Below the pieces are notes generated by a model. That model had not been told where the DNA came from and made no database searches. It saw only the letters and a list, made by a program, of their open reading frames with translations. 47,500 nucleotides of DNA from Mesostigma viride. Taxonomy: Eukaryota > Streptophyta > Mesostigmatophyceae > Mesostigmatales > Mesostigmataceae. Of this stretch, positions 18,814-28,735 are shown piece after piece. The translations under genes were made by a program, and so were the position numbers. The DNA lies in the NCBI GenBank assembly GCA_009746045.1, contig RPFO01000106.1, positions 1 to 47,500 of the forward strand, read 5' to 3'. Every line of letters starts with the position of its first letter. Within the stretch, counting starts at the first letter, position 1.

Positions 18814-20919
18814 GTGCGGCGCAACGTGGGGTTCAAGATCGAGACCCGCACCGCAGCGCGCGACGACGTGGTGGTCGGCACAGATTGGGAAACTCATGAG
18901 CGGGAGTGCTCCTGTCACGCGTGCATGAACACGCTGGAAGCGGGTCTGGCTTTCCCACGGCTTTTGCTCCTCCTACTTCCACCCGCAGTGCGGAAACTGC
19001 TGGTACAATACTTTCCCCGGTACCTTCCGGTGGAGGGGGCGATACGGGGCGAAAAATGTCTGCGCCGAGGGGCAGTATTCGTTACGGCAGGCTCTGCCGG
19101 ATCGCATCGTGGCCATGGATGATGAGGACCAGGACGATGGGAGTGAGGGGTATGACTCCGATTCCGACGACCATCCTCCACGTCCGCTCTCTCGTTCCCC
19201 TCCGCGGGATCCACCTTCTCGGGGCTCCCAGGAGGGCGGCGAAGGACCCCGTCTTGTGCCGCGTTATGAGGCCGACCGCCGGCGACGGGCTGGGGGCGAC
19301 CTCCCGGGCGTGAGACGCGGAGTCTTCCGAGCTGGGCTACCGGATGGGGTGGGGGCAGTCAAACCGCTTCTCGACGTGCTCCGGAGCGACCTGCACGTCG
19401 TCGCTCGCCATCACCGCCCTCGCGCTCGCGTTCCCGCTCGGACTCAGGGACCGAGGTACGAACCGCTCGCCGAGCGTCACCACCACCTCGTCGCCCGGAT
19501 GCTCGTCACTGGGAGCGCACGTGGGGCCGTCCGCGCTGGAGTTGGAGCGAGAGCGAGAGAGCCGGCGACCGCGAACGGATACGACGGAGACCGCGGCGGC
19601 TAGGACAGAACGGCCGACCGGAGAAGGGTCCCCTGGTGTGGTCCCCGCGGGCACTCCGCCGGATGTGGTGGGCCATGGGGAGCCTACCTTCCATGTCTCC
19701 CTGGAGCCTCATTCCCAATCGGAAGCGGTTCCACCGGAGCCTACCTTCCATGTTTCCCTGGAGCCTCGTTCCCGGTCGGAAGTGGTCTCACCGGAGCCTA
19801 ATTTCCTGGCCTCCTTGGAGCCACGTCCCCGGCCTGCCCAAGCCGGATCGTCGATGTCACGTCCCGCGGAGGGACCCAGCAGGCCCACCACGTCGGATCG
19901 ACCCTCGCACCGTCCCGCGGAGGGACCATGCTTACATACCATACGGATTGCCGCGGAAGGTCCCAGCGTGACGGGCATCATGGTGCCAGCGGAGCCCGTG
20001 GTAACCATTGAGGCGCTCGTGGCAGCGGTGCAATCAGGGCAGCCCTGGTCTGATACAGCGTATGTTGGACCAGCTCGGGCGCCAGGGCGATCAGTCCGCC
20101 GCCACCTCTGTGGGCTATGAGGCAGCTTCCAGGGCTCCGGGGTCTTCACACGAGGAGTGGTCAATGGGGAATTACATACGGTCGGCTCCGGGAAGGGCAG
20201 TAAGGCATGGTGGGCCGGGGCCTCGTACGGAGAAGTTGTGTGTGGTGCTCGAGGGACCTCTGTCTCTCACAGTCCCTCCTGGCATGCATCTGCCCGCTCC
20301 TTTGGTGTTTCAAGCGGGTCCCTGGTGCGCGGTCGACCGCGGTGCCTACTGGGAACAACTAGAAATCACCTTCTTCCCACAGGCTCCACTGCCCCTACCG
20401 CAACCCGACGATCTTCGTTTTCCCCAGGTGGTGGGGCACACGGTGCGGTTCGGTACCGAAGATTGGTGGGACTGGAGATATCAGGTGGATGGAGTGGGGC
20501 ACGTGGTGACGCCGCCAAAGGTGGCCCCAACGGAAGGGCGTGTCTTCCTGGAACGGGTGGTGCCTGAGATTGCAGGGGCTCCGGGGGTGACTATCATCGA
20601 TGATCACGTGCGCACAGAGGTTTTTATGATGGGGATGCAGTTTGTTCGCGAGCACCGCTGTGGGGTGGTGGATCGGTCGGCGCTGACTCTTCTATTTACC
20701 CACCCCCAGTACCTTGCTGGGTTCCTGTCCATGTGGCCCCGGGGTACGTGGGTGGAGCTATCCAGGATGGGTCGGCATAAGATGTCTCCCTATCAGATGG
20801 CCTTCGAGTGGGATCTATGTGCGAACCCCGGGGTGATGATCCGTCAAATGACCCCCGTGGGGCGAGGGGCTCTCCTTGAGGCCCAGCAGCAGCGGCGGTC
20901 CACCAGCGGCGGACGCTAG
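18814..20919 (+). pseudogene. Chromovirus downstream ORF, second part, Cys-rich then Pro-rich
   Basis: Resumes after copy B. It reads FVRRNVGFKIETRTAARDD, then GTDWETHERECSCHACMN, and after a frameshift FCSSYFHPQCGNCWYNTF and AKNVCAEGQYSLRQALPD. The cysteines (C-x-C-x2-C, later C..H-x2-C-x2-C) look like a zinc-binding module. A 3-fold repeat of about 23 residues follows (EPTFHVSLEP, 19680-19830). Last comes a ~240-residue open part ending at TAG 20917-20919, with LCVVLEGPLSLTVPPG, GTEDWWDWRYQVDGVGH and QYLAGFLSMWPRGTWVEL. I recognise none of these as a known family. At least three frameshifts are needed to connect them. Confidence 0.45.
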
Positions 20920-21126
20920 AGCGGATATTTCAGTTTTTGGACGGATAGCGGAATGATCCAGTCCACAGAGTTCTGGCTACTACGTCAGGGTTGGTCACGT
21001 GTATCAACCTCTAGAGGAACTGGTATTACTGACCTGCGGGTGAACCGAGGTCGGGACATAGTACTCTCATAGTAGTATTGTTTGCTTCCTTATCCTATCT
21101 TTGTACGGTAGGGACTACCGACCCCC
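20920..21126 (+). other. 3' non-coding segment of the chromovirus
   Basis: About 200 bp between the last ORF and the polypurine tract. Nothing recognised. Confidence 0.5.
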
Positions 21127-21141
21127 GTGGGGGGGGAGGAG
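21127..21141 (+). promoter_or_regulatory. Polypurine tract of the chromovirus
   Basis: GTGGGGGGGGAGGAG ends directly at the LTR start TGTTACGTCC. Confidence 0.8.
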
Positions 21142-21725
21142 TGTTACGTCCCGGCCCTTTTAGTCGGACGTAACAATGGAATAAATTACTAAGGCCTTGT
21201 GGCCGTTGTACTGGGTTTTATGAATATTGACTATTGTGTGAATTGGACTAGTTATTTTGGTCCTAGGTTGACCTTTTATGGGGCCGGTGCCGTGGCGCCG
21301 CGCCAGTTCTGGGTCTGTCTATAGTTCTAGGCGTGGATCCTGTAGTTGGGGGTCGATGTCGGCCCGGATCCTACGTGGAATGAGTGACTTGGATTGTCCA
21401 GTAGGATTTGGTGTGTATCCGCGCCGCAACCAACCTAGGTTAAATTAGTCCGAGGACGAGAGTCTCGTCCTCTTGGTTTGATGAATGATAAGTGCGAATA
21501 CGCCTACACATTGAGCCTGGTGCAATTATCCATTTGTAATTGGTCTTGCTAGCCATTATAAGTGTGTACAAATTAGCTTGGTATCAAGCCGTGATGCCAG
21601 ATATCTCACGACTCACGTCGTGAAGCGCAACCTACATTATGCTACCTTGAATTACTCCTAATTCCGGCAAGGAGGGTCTTTCGCTACGTAGCTCAGACTA
21701 GGTGTGTCTGGGCTGGGACGTAACA
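21142..21725 (+). repeat. 3' LTR of the chromovirus (584 bp)
   Basis: Begins TGTTACGTCCC and ends GGGACGTAACA, an 11-bp inverted terminal match with canonical TG..CA ends, right after a polypurine tract. The first 34 bp also form a hairpin: TGTTACGTCC and GGACGTAACA at 21142-21175. The 5' LTR is not in the window. The 3' flank reads GCACG, so the target duplication, if intact, should precede the 5' LTR elsewhere. Confidence 0.85.
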
Positions 21726-21910
21726 GCACGGCCTGCCACGTGTCCTGTCCACTATACCAGAGGACTGCACCCTAGTTGGCCACGGACGGCTAGGACTTCG
21801 GGACCTCATATCTTTCTCGTCCCTTGTCTGTTTCAGGCGATCAGCACGGCGTTGGAAAGGTCTTTCCAAACTGCATCCACTTAGCATATTGGTTGCCCAA
21901 AATGCTAACT
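21726..21910. other. Spacer, nothing recognised
   Basis: No ORF or repeat recognised between the LTR and the minisatellite. Confidence 0.4.
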
Positions 21911-22030
21911 GGCACGGTGGCACGGTGGCACGGTGGCACGGTGGCACGGTGGCACGGTGGCACGGTGGCACGGTGGCACGGTGGCACGGTGGCACGGTGG
22001 CACGGTGGCACGGTGGCACGATGCCACGGT
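21911..22030 (+). repeat. GGCACGGT 8-bp minisatellite, ~14 copies
   Basis: Near-perfect tandem GGCACGGT ending in variants (GGCACGAT, GCCACGGT). The predicted proteins from it are artefacts of the repeat. Confidence 0.95.
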
Positions 22031-22330
22031 GTCATGAGCATGTCTAGGTAACCCTTGCATGACCCATTACCCTTGATAAATCCCAATGGATAACCATTGT
22101 ATGTGCAAATATGTGTGTTTATATGCAACTTTTGAGGTGGCACGGTGGCACGGTGGCACGATGCCACGGTGCCACGGTGCCACGGTGTCATGAGCATCTA
22201 GGTAACCCTTGCATGACCCATCCACCTACATAAATCCCATGGATAGCAATTGCATGTGCAAAGGTGTGTGCATATATATGCAATTTGAGGTGCAACGGTG
22301 GCACGGTGCCACGGTGGCACGGTGGCACGG
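22031..22330 (+). repeat. Duplicated ~150-bp unit with GGCACGGT islands
   Basis: Two imperfect copies of a unit that begins GTCATGAGCAT, passes through TAACCCTTGCATGACCCAT and AAATCCCA..GGATA, and ends in a short GGCACGGT island (22031-22180 and 22187-22330). It is a higher-order extension of the minisatellite. Confidence 0.75.
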
Positions 22331-22450
22331 CCGCCGACGAGCTTTTTTTTCCTCAAAGACTTTAGTTGAAACTTTAAATGCATGAAAATGCAACTTTCAA
22401 AACTGAAGTACAATTTGAATAATGTAGTACAATTCCAGTTGTGCTTAGAG
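22331..22450. other. AT-rich spacer, nothing recognised
   Basis: Short AT-rich stretch with no ORF. Confidence 0.4.
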
Positions 22451-23258
22451 GCTCTCCCACCCATTTACTCTCCCACCAATTTACGACCGTCAGATGCGTG
22501 AATCCGACGGACCGACGGACAGGTACACCCGAGAACCGCATAGTGGTAGCCGAAAAACCGCATAGTGGTAGCCGAAAACCGCATAGCGGTAGCCGAAAAA
22601 CCGCATAGTGGTAGCCGAAAAACCGCATAGTGGTGGCCGAAAAACCGCATAGTGGTAGCCGAACAACCGCCGGCGTGGTGGTAGCCGAATAGCCTTGTCC
22701 AGTGGAAGTGGAGTAAAAAATTAGGATAAGTCCGCCGCCATTACCGGGCACCTACTAAAACTGGAAAATGGACACCGTGGACGATCCCACAGGCCAAGGA
22801 GGCTCGCAGTCCTCCCAGAGCCCTGTCCAGTGGCCCGACATGCTGCATGCTGCATGCTGTCGAATCGCCTAGTGTACCGCACATGCTACATGGACCTTGC
22901 TGCGGCGCGCCAGGAGGATTTGGAGCCGTCGGATGGGGAGGAGGTGCCCCAACGCAAGGGGCGACGAGAAAACGGGAATGAATAGGGCGCACACCGTATG
23001 TGGTACAGGTGATATTGTCGGGCGTAATGTACGAGAACTACTGGTCTTGAAATAAAACTTGCGTCCCGGCAGGCCGCCGGCCGGACTGGTCCACTCTGTA
23101 CTTTTTAGTGTTTGCTAGCGTCCGCGTTTAATTCTCCGGCAGGCTGCCGGCCGGACTGGTAGTGTTTGCTAACATCCCAAATGTGTAGTCCCTGTCACCT
23201 GAAAACGTACTAAAAACATAATAAAAAACAACATTCAATCGATCGATGAGAATGCTCC
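22451..23258 (+). repeat. R repeat unit 1 (~808 bp)
   Basis: First of three head-to-tail units. Landmarks in order: CTCCCACCCATTTACTCTCC; an AACCGCATAGTGGTAGCCG minisatellite of ~6 copies; GTCCAGTGGCCCGACATG; a GC-rich block with GGAGCCGTCGGATGGGGAGG; GGGCGACGAGAAAACGGGAA; GTAATGTACGAGAACTACTG; a duplicated CCGGCCGGACTGG and GTGTTTGCTA segment; and CATTCAATCGATCGATGAG. No credible protein. It serves as an empty-site reference for insertions in units 2 and 3. Confidence 0.8.
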
Positions 23259-23717
23259 TCTCTCCCACCCATTTACTCTCCCACCGATTTACGACCGTCA
23301 GATGTGTGAATCCAACGGCCCGACGGACAGGTACACCTGAAAAACCGCATAGACGCGACGCGAGTATCCGAAAAACCGCATAGATGGATCCGAAAAACCG
23401 CATAGACGCGACGCGTGTATCCGAAAAACCGCATAGATGGAACCGAAAAACCGCATAGACGCGACGCGAGGATCCGAAAACCGCATAGATGGAACCGAAA
23501 AAACGCATAGTAGACGCGACGCGAGGGACCGAAAACCGCATTATAGATGGATCCGAAAAACGCCGGACAGTCGCTGGAAAGTCCAGTGGCCCGACATGCT
23601 GCATGCTGCATGCTGACGAATCACCCGGAGTACCGCACATGCTACATGGACCTTGCTGCGGCGCGCCGGGAGGGGTTGGAGCCGTCGGATGGGGAGGAGG
23701 TGCCCCAACGCAATTAA

Positions 23718-25798
23718 CCCTTCAACTGTCAAAACTCGAACCACGAGAACGGACTGAGTTTGGGTATCTTTGTGCGCCTGAGAGTAACTAGCCAAATAAC
23801 ATTTTCTGGCCCACCCTTGGAACCAAGCATGCTTTTATATCAAATAATGTTTGGGAAATTTGGTTGGTCGCATATCCATGCCCTACACCTGCTAAAAATA
23901 GCACCCCCCTCAGGGGGGTACAGTGCAAATGGGGTTGGAGACATATATAATGCATTATCGACCATTTACACAAATCAGTTGGCCCTGGCCTTTTAAAGGC
24001 AGTTTATTATAATCATAGACATGCCATCAATGCATTCAATACATGAAATGTCACAAAACTGTGAACGCTAGCTACAAAATGGCCAAAGCCAGCTGGCACC
24101 GTTATAACGGTGCCAGCTGGCAGGGGTATAAATGGTAGCATAACAACACAAAGCTTTATTCCAATTGGCATGAAACAACAAGGGATGCCCAAATGGGCAT
24201 AATGCACCATACCCAGGTGATAAAACAAGAGACCATGCCATATAACATATGCCAACATGCCACAAGGGGCCAAAATGGCACTAGCGCGCGCGCGCGGCAT
24301 ATATTGCGCATGACTAGCCAAGGGTGTAGCTAACTGTCAATTAGGCTACCTGGCTGTATGCCAAACTACGGATCGCGCCTCTGGGTGCGCAGATACTGCC
24401 TCCTACGAGGCCCTGTCAGCTGGGTGCCAGCTGCCAGCGTGCGGGTCGTGCGGCCATTGGCCTCAGCCCACACGCGGCCAGCCGGGCTGCGGGCTGACAG
24501 GGGCTGCATGGCACGCTGGCGGCGGGCGTCGTCGTCGAGGCCAGCCACTGGTCCAGCGTGGAACCTGAGATAAGCCAGCATATAAGACACAAGACCATGT
24601 TTTAAAATAGGTGAAAGGCTCATTAATCAAGGCCTCAAGCGCGCGTCAAAGGGGTGGCAAGGAGCTGCATCACTAACGCACCCAATGAATGACAAAACAC
24701 CTCCACGTTCTTTGCAACAATAAAGAAAACAAAAGGAACAAGTTGGTAATGCTTCCATGCAAACAGGTATTGGGTATCTCCATGTTTGTCACATGCAATG
24801 GATGCAAAATAAGAAGGTGGGCGTTGGCCAGCAAAACAAGAAGCCATGCCTAAAACTGGTCAGAAAAGAACTTTTCTCGGGCTGTTTGAGCCAGGAAAAG
24901 CATCAATTGGGTAATCACCTTTACCATATTACTAACCAACACCAACCGTTATCACGCTATTTCCGTTGCAGCCTCAGCTAACAGCGACCAAACATGGTCC
25001 AAAATCTGCTTGACCTGATGGTATTCCACAACCATGACAAGCCGATGCGTAGAGGGAGCAAAACAACAAAATGACAATCAAAAGCCCTCGATTATAACCC
25101 TGATATTAGTTATAAACGATAACACAACCATATACGGTTAACGGAACACGCTAGGAGGCTAGAACGTACCAGGTCGGAACAGCAGATTACCTTTCCTGCG
25201 GGAGCCAGCACGCCCGATTCATGGACGTAGCCTCGAGCCTTTCCTGGCTGCCAGTTCTAGCAAATCTGGTTGGGAACAACGTCAAAGGTTTATCCATGCG
25301 CAAATACCTCGAAAATCTCCGCCTAGCAACATGCAGCACTCGCACTGTCACCGCCTGGCCGCTAACATGAATTGCTGCGCCGACCAGCACCCCGATGACC
25401 CATCTACGCATCTTCAAACGTTCCATGGCTAGGGATAAAACCTTTTTAGGACTTAAAAATCATGCCTACAAAATTTGAGTCCATTATGTCAAGCCATTTT
25501 CTCGTACCAGTCAGTTGTGTGCACCGCCATAGCCGTGCGTGTCAATATTTTTCATGCACGTCGGTCCCGTTAGACCATGGTACCCCCCTAACTTTGCTCA
25601 AGCATATCTCCCTGGCCAGGTGTCCAAAGTACGGTCTGAATAGTGCCAGGCATAGCTTACGTCTAGATCTTTCGATCCCCCCAGGTTTGACCGTTAAATT
25701 ATTATTGGCGCGGCGCCTGGTTCTGCCACAAACTCAGTCCGTTAGAGTGGCGCGAGTTCAACTGGCGCCACGAAAACGGACTCAGTACAGTTTAAGGG
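23718..25798. mobile_element. piggyBac-like element 2 (2081 bp, TTAA target)
   Basis: Flanked by TTAA at 23714-23717 and 25799-25802. Ends CCCTTCAACTGT and ACAGTTTAAGGG form a 12-bp inverted repeat with one mismatch. A subterminal AACGGACTGAGTTTG is also inverted between the two ends (near 23751 and 25730). The TTAA-CCCTT start fits the piggyBac superfamily well. Unit R1 lacks the insert. No transposase is visible, so it is non-autonomous. It contains a 34-bp perfect palindrome at 24088-24121. Confidence 0.8.
24088..24121. repeat. 34-bp perfect palindrome
   Basis: Each half reads GCCAGCTGGCACCGTTA in opposite orientation, with no spacer. Could form a cruciform or RNA hairpin. Confidence 0.9.
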
Positions 25799-26681
25799 TT
25801 AAGGGGCGACGAGAAAACGGGAATAAATAGGGCGCACGCGGCATTGTGGGTAGGTGATGTTGTCCGGCGTAACGTACGAAAATTACTGGTCTTGCCGGTC
25901 TTGAACTAAAACTTGCGTCGGACCCAGCAGGTCGCCGGCCGGACATTTTATTTAGCTAGCTTTTTACTGTAGTGTTTGCTAGCATCCCTCATGTGGAGTC
26001 CCTGTCACACTATATGTTAATTGTTACAGTAATGCAAATCGATCGCCCGATAACGCACTCCAAAACCAATGAATGATGACGCATTGTTGTTGTCGCAGTC
26101 CAAACAACAACAACTGACAACAACTGACTGATTGACTGAAATTGGCAGCAGAGATTATTGGCGTTGAATACAACTGACTCTGCTGCCCATGTGCGGCGTG
26201 GGCAACAACAACAACGCAACCCTATTACGCTCGTTTACTCTCCCAACGTTTTACGACCGTTATAGATGGGTGAATCCGACGGACAGACGGACAGGTACAC
26301 CCGAGAACCGCAAAGTGGTAGCCGAAAAACCGCATAGTGGTAGCCGAAAACCGCATAGTGGTAGCCGAAAAACCGCCGGCATGGTGGTAGCCGAAAACCG
26401 CATAGTGGTAGCCGAAAAACCGCATATATAGTGGTAGCCGAATAGCCTTGTCCAGTGGAAGTGGAGGCCAAGGAGGCTCGCAGTCCTCCCAGAGCCCTAT
26501 CCAGTGGCCCGACATGCTGCATGCTGCATGCTGTCGAATCGCCTGGAGTACCGCACATGCTACATGGACCTTGCTGCGGCGCGCCAGGAGGATTTGGAGC
26601 CGTCGGATGGGGAGGAGTTGCCCCAACGCAAGGGGCGACGAAAAAACGGGAATAAATAGGGCGCACACCGTAGGTTGTGTA

Positions 26682-27431
26682 AGGAGGGGTGGCATGCCCG
26701 GGCAAAATTTCCTGGAACCGCGGTACCAGAGAGGGTTGTCCCAGGGGCTGACGGTGGTGGATTTTCGCGGGGCCCATGGTTAACCGCGGGGTTTGAGGGT
26801 CAAAAACTTGCCGGTGGCGGTTCGTGGGCCCTGGGTGATCAGAACCGTGGTTTACTACATGCCAGTAGAAATCTGACACGTGTAATATGTTAGACTAGGG
26901 CTGTACGTCACTGACGCCGGGTTGGCTCAGGACCGTGGTAGCCTACGGACGAGTAGAAGTATGCCACGTGGATAATGTTGTAGGTACTGTACCTGTGCCT
27001 GCCACGTGGCTTTTCCTGGCCGCCACGTGCGAAGTCACTTGAACCATCAGGCGCATGCCACGTCATCATGTGCATCATGTGTGCGTCAGGTGTGTGCATC
27101 ATGTGGGTTTGTTTTGAGGGCTGTTGCCACGTGGCAGAATAATGGAGTACGGAGAGAGAATAATAGTAGTAGAATGTTCAGTTTAGTGGGTAGTAGGGAT
27201 AGTTACCGCAAATAGGAGTCCGAGGGGGTAACCATGGTACCGGCTCTCGGGCTTAACTGCCGGCGGCGGCCGGCGGGTACCATGGTCCTGGACGCTACCG
27301 TGGTACCAGCAGCGTTGGGTGCCGGTTGCGGTCCACGCGTCACGGTTGGACCGCGGGCCCGGCCTTTTTTGTCCGGCGGTGGTGGTTTTTGTGACCGCGG
27401 ACCCTTGGCTGGATGCCACCCCGGCCCTCCT
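26682..27431. mobile_element. Mutator-like MITE (750 bp, 9-bp duplication)
   Basis: Flanked by GGTTGTGTA at 26673-26681 and 27432-27440. Inner ends are AGGAGGGGTGGCATGCC at the left and, read inward from the right, AGGAGGGCCGGGGTGGCAT, an imperfect inverted repeat with a 4-bp difference. A 9-bp duplication suggests Mutator-like elements. No coding capacity. The middle holds a cluster of CCACGTGG and GCCACGT boxes (26960-27140). Confidence 0.75.
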
Positions 27432-27666
27432 GGTTGTGTAGGTGATGTTGTCGGGCGTAATGTACGAGAACTGCTGGTCTTGAAATAAAACTTGCGTCCC
27501 GGTAGGCCGCCGGCCGGACTGGTCCACTCTGTACGTTTTAGTGTTTGCTAGCGTCCGCGTTCCTCCGGCAGGTTGCCGGCCGGACTGGTAGTGTTTGCTA
27601 ACATCCCAAATGTGTAGTCCCTGTCACCTGAAAACGTAATAAAAACATAATAGAAAACGACATTCA

Positions 27667-28735
27667 CTGGGTTTTCACACTCGGGTTTTTTTCGGTCGAA
27701 TTTCCGTTTTGGCCGGTAAAAATTCGACGAAACTTTTTCACACTGGGTTTTTCCGGTCCAAAACGGAAAAACGGGTCATTTCCGTTAATCCACCGTAATA
27801 CCACTGAATTTGGCCAAATCAGGTGGAATTCAGTGGTATTGGGTGGTAGACCCCCAAATGAGTCTACCACCCAATACCACTGGAATTCCACCCCAATTGT
27901 GGCCGGGGGGGCGCCGCGCCACAAATTTTTACTTGTCCGACCCAATAGGATGCGTCCACCTGGACGGTCGAAATTCCCTTCGCATCATGGGTTCGCATGC
28001 CCAATTCTGAGGAGGTATTTTTCCAGACTCATGAGTCTGGATGCGCATCCAGACTCACCCGAGCCTAGTGGCGCGGTACTCCAAGCAGGTCCGTAGCAGG
28101 TCCGTAGCCTCCATACAAGGCTCGCCTGTCGGCCGCTGGGCCTGCGGGCGCGTAAATTACTCAATTAGGCGCCGTAAGTGCAGCCATGGAGGGAGAAACA
28201 TTCCGGAAATTGACGGGGGCGGCATGGACATTTACCTAAACGTAGATTGACGTTTCAATATCTTGTTGCTAAGCATGCAAGTTATCATTAATTGCAATTC
28301 GATAGATAAGGCATTTTATAATGGATTTTCTCCAGAGCTTGACAGTGTTTGTCGTGGACGACTGGTCCAATCCAGTAAATCAAGGGTCGGCATTACTATC
28401 GATTGTTCCTTTGGATTGCTGCATTTGCCAATTGAGCTTCACTTCGAAGAGTGATATTGCCTTGTTATGTTGCCAGGCGGAGCAAATGTTGCCAGGCGAG
28501 TTACCGTCGACTGTGCTCGTCATCACCTTGCAACAGTAGTAAGTACATGCATCTGGCGAGCGGGGTTGCTGGTGCTCTTTTCTTTCCTGCGAGCTGTCTT
28601 GGTTCTTCTGCGTTGTGCATTGTTTCTCGATGCATGTAGGAGCGCGCATATAAGCAGGCTTGCTTTCTTTGGGTCAGGTCCCGATGGTGCGTTGTCGATC
28701 GAGGGAGCCCGTCAAGCAGGCGTGCTGGTTGCTTA
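27667..28735 (+). repeat. Left inverted arm of the 6.86-kb element
   Basis: Matches the right arm in inverse orientation. Shared blocks include CAGACTCATGAGTCTGGATG (its GACTCATGAGTC core is itself palindromic), GGCGCGGTACTCCAAGCAGG, GGACATTTACCTAAACGTAG and CTCCAGAGCTTGACAGTG. A hairpin block at 27797-27892 is absent from the right arm. Confidence 0.8.
27823..27891. repeat. Long hairpin in the left arm
   Basis: A stem of about 29 bp (AGTGGTATTGGGTGGTAGAC against GTCTACCACCCAATACCACT, extended by GTGGAATTC/GGAATTCCAC) around a 10-base loop. A competing partner, AATACCACTGAATT at 27797-27810, could pair with AATTCAGTGGTATT at 27827-27840, so two folds are possible. Confidence 0.85.

Larger units (their letters stand above)
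6970..21725 (+). mobile_element. Degenerate Ty3/gypsy chromovirus, heavily interrupted
   Basis: In order on the + strand: reverse transcriptase, RNase H, integrase zinc region, integrase core, chromodomain, extra ORF region, polypurine tract, and 3' LTR. The reverse transcriptase, RNase H, integrase order and the C-terminal chromodomain place it in the chromovirus clade. The 5' LTR, gag and protease are absent; copy A lies directly to the left. Removing the three inserts (7874-8342, 9586-11510, 13241-18808) with one target duplication each restores uninterrupted family motifs across each junction. Several frameshifts in RT, RNase H and the 3' ORFs mean it is no longer functional. Confidence 0.85.
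23259..26228 (+). repeat. R repeat unit 2, split by a TTAA element
   Basis: Same landmarks as unit 1. The part 23259-23717 is joined to 25803-26228 across the insertion 23718-25798. Its internal minisatellite differs: a ~55-bp unit with AACCGCATAGACGCGACGCG and AACCGCATAGATGGA, repeated about 4 times (23340-23560). Its end includes the module CAACTGACTGATTGACTG with TTGGCAGCAGAGAT (26110-26160), which recurs at 34590-34770. Confidence 0.75.

Noticed and set aside
22374-22751. Minus-strand frames with Gly-Phe-Arg-Leu-Pro-Leu-Cys repeats in the R units
   Set aside because: They come from the AACCGCATAGTGGTAGCCG minisatellite; unit length and frame differ between R copies, so no protein is conserved.
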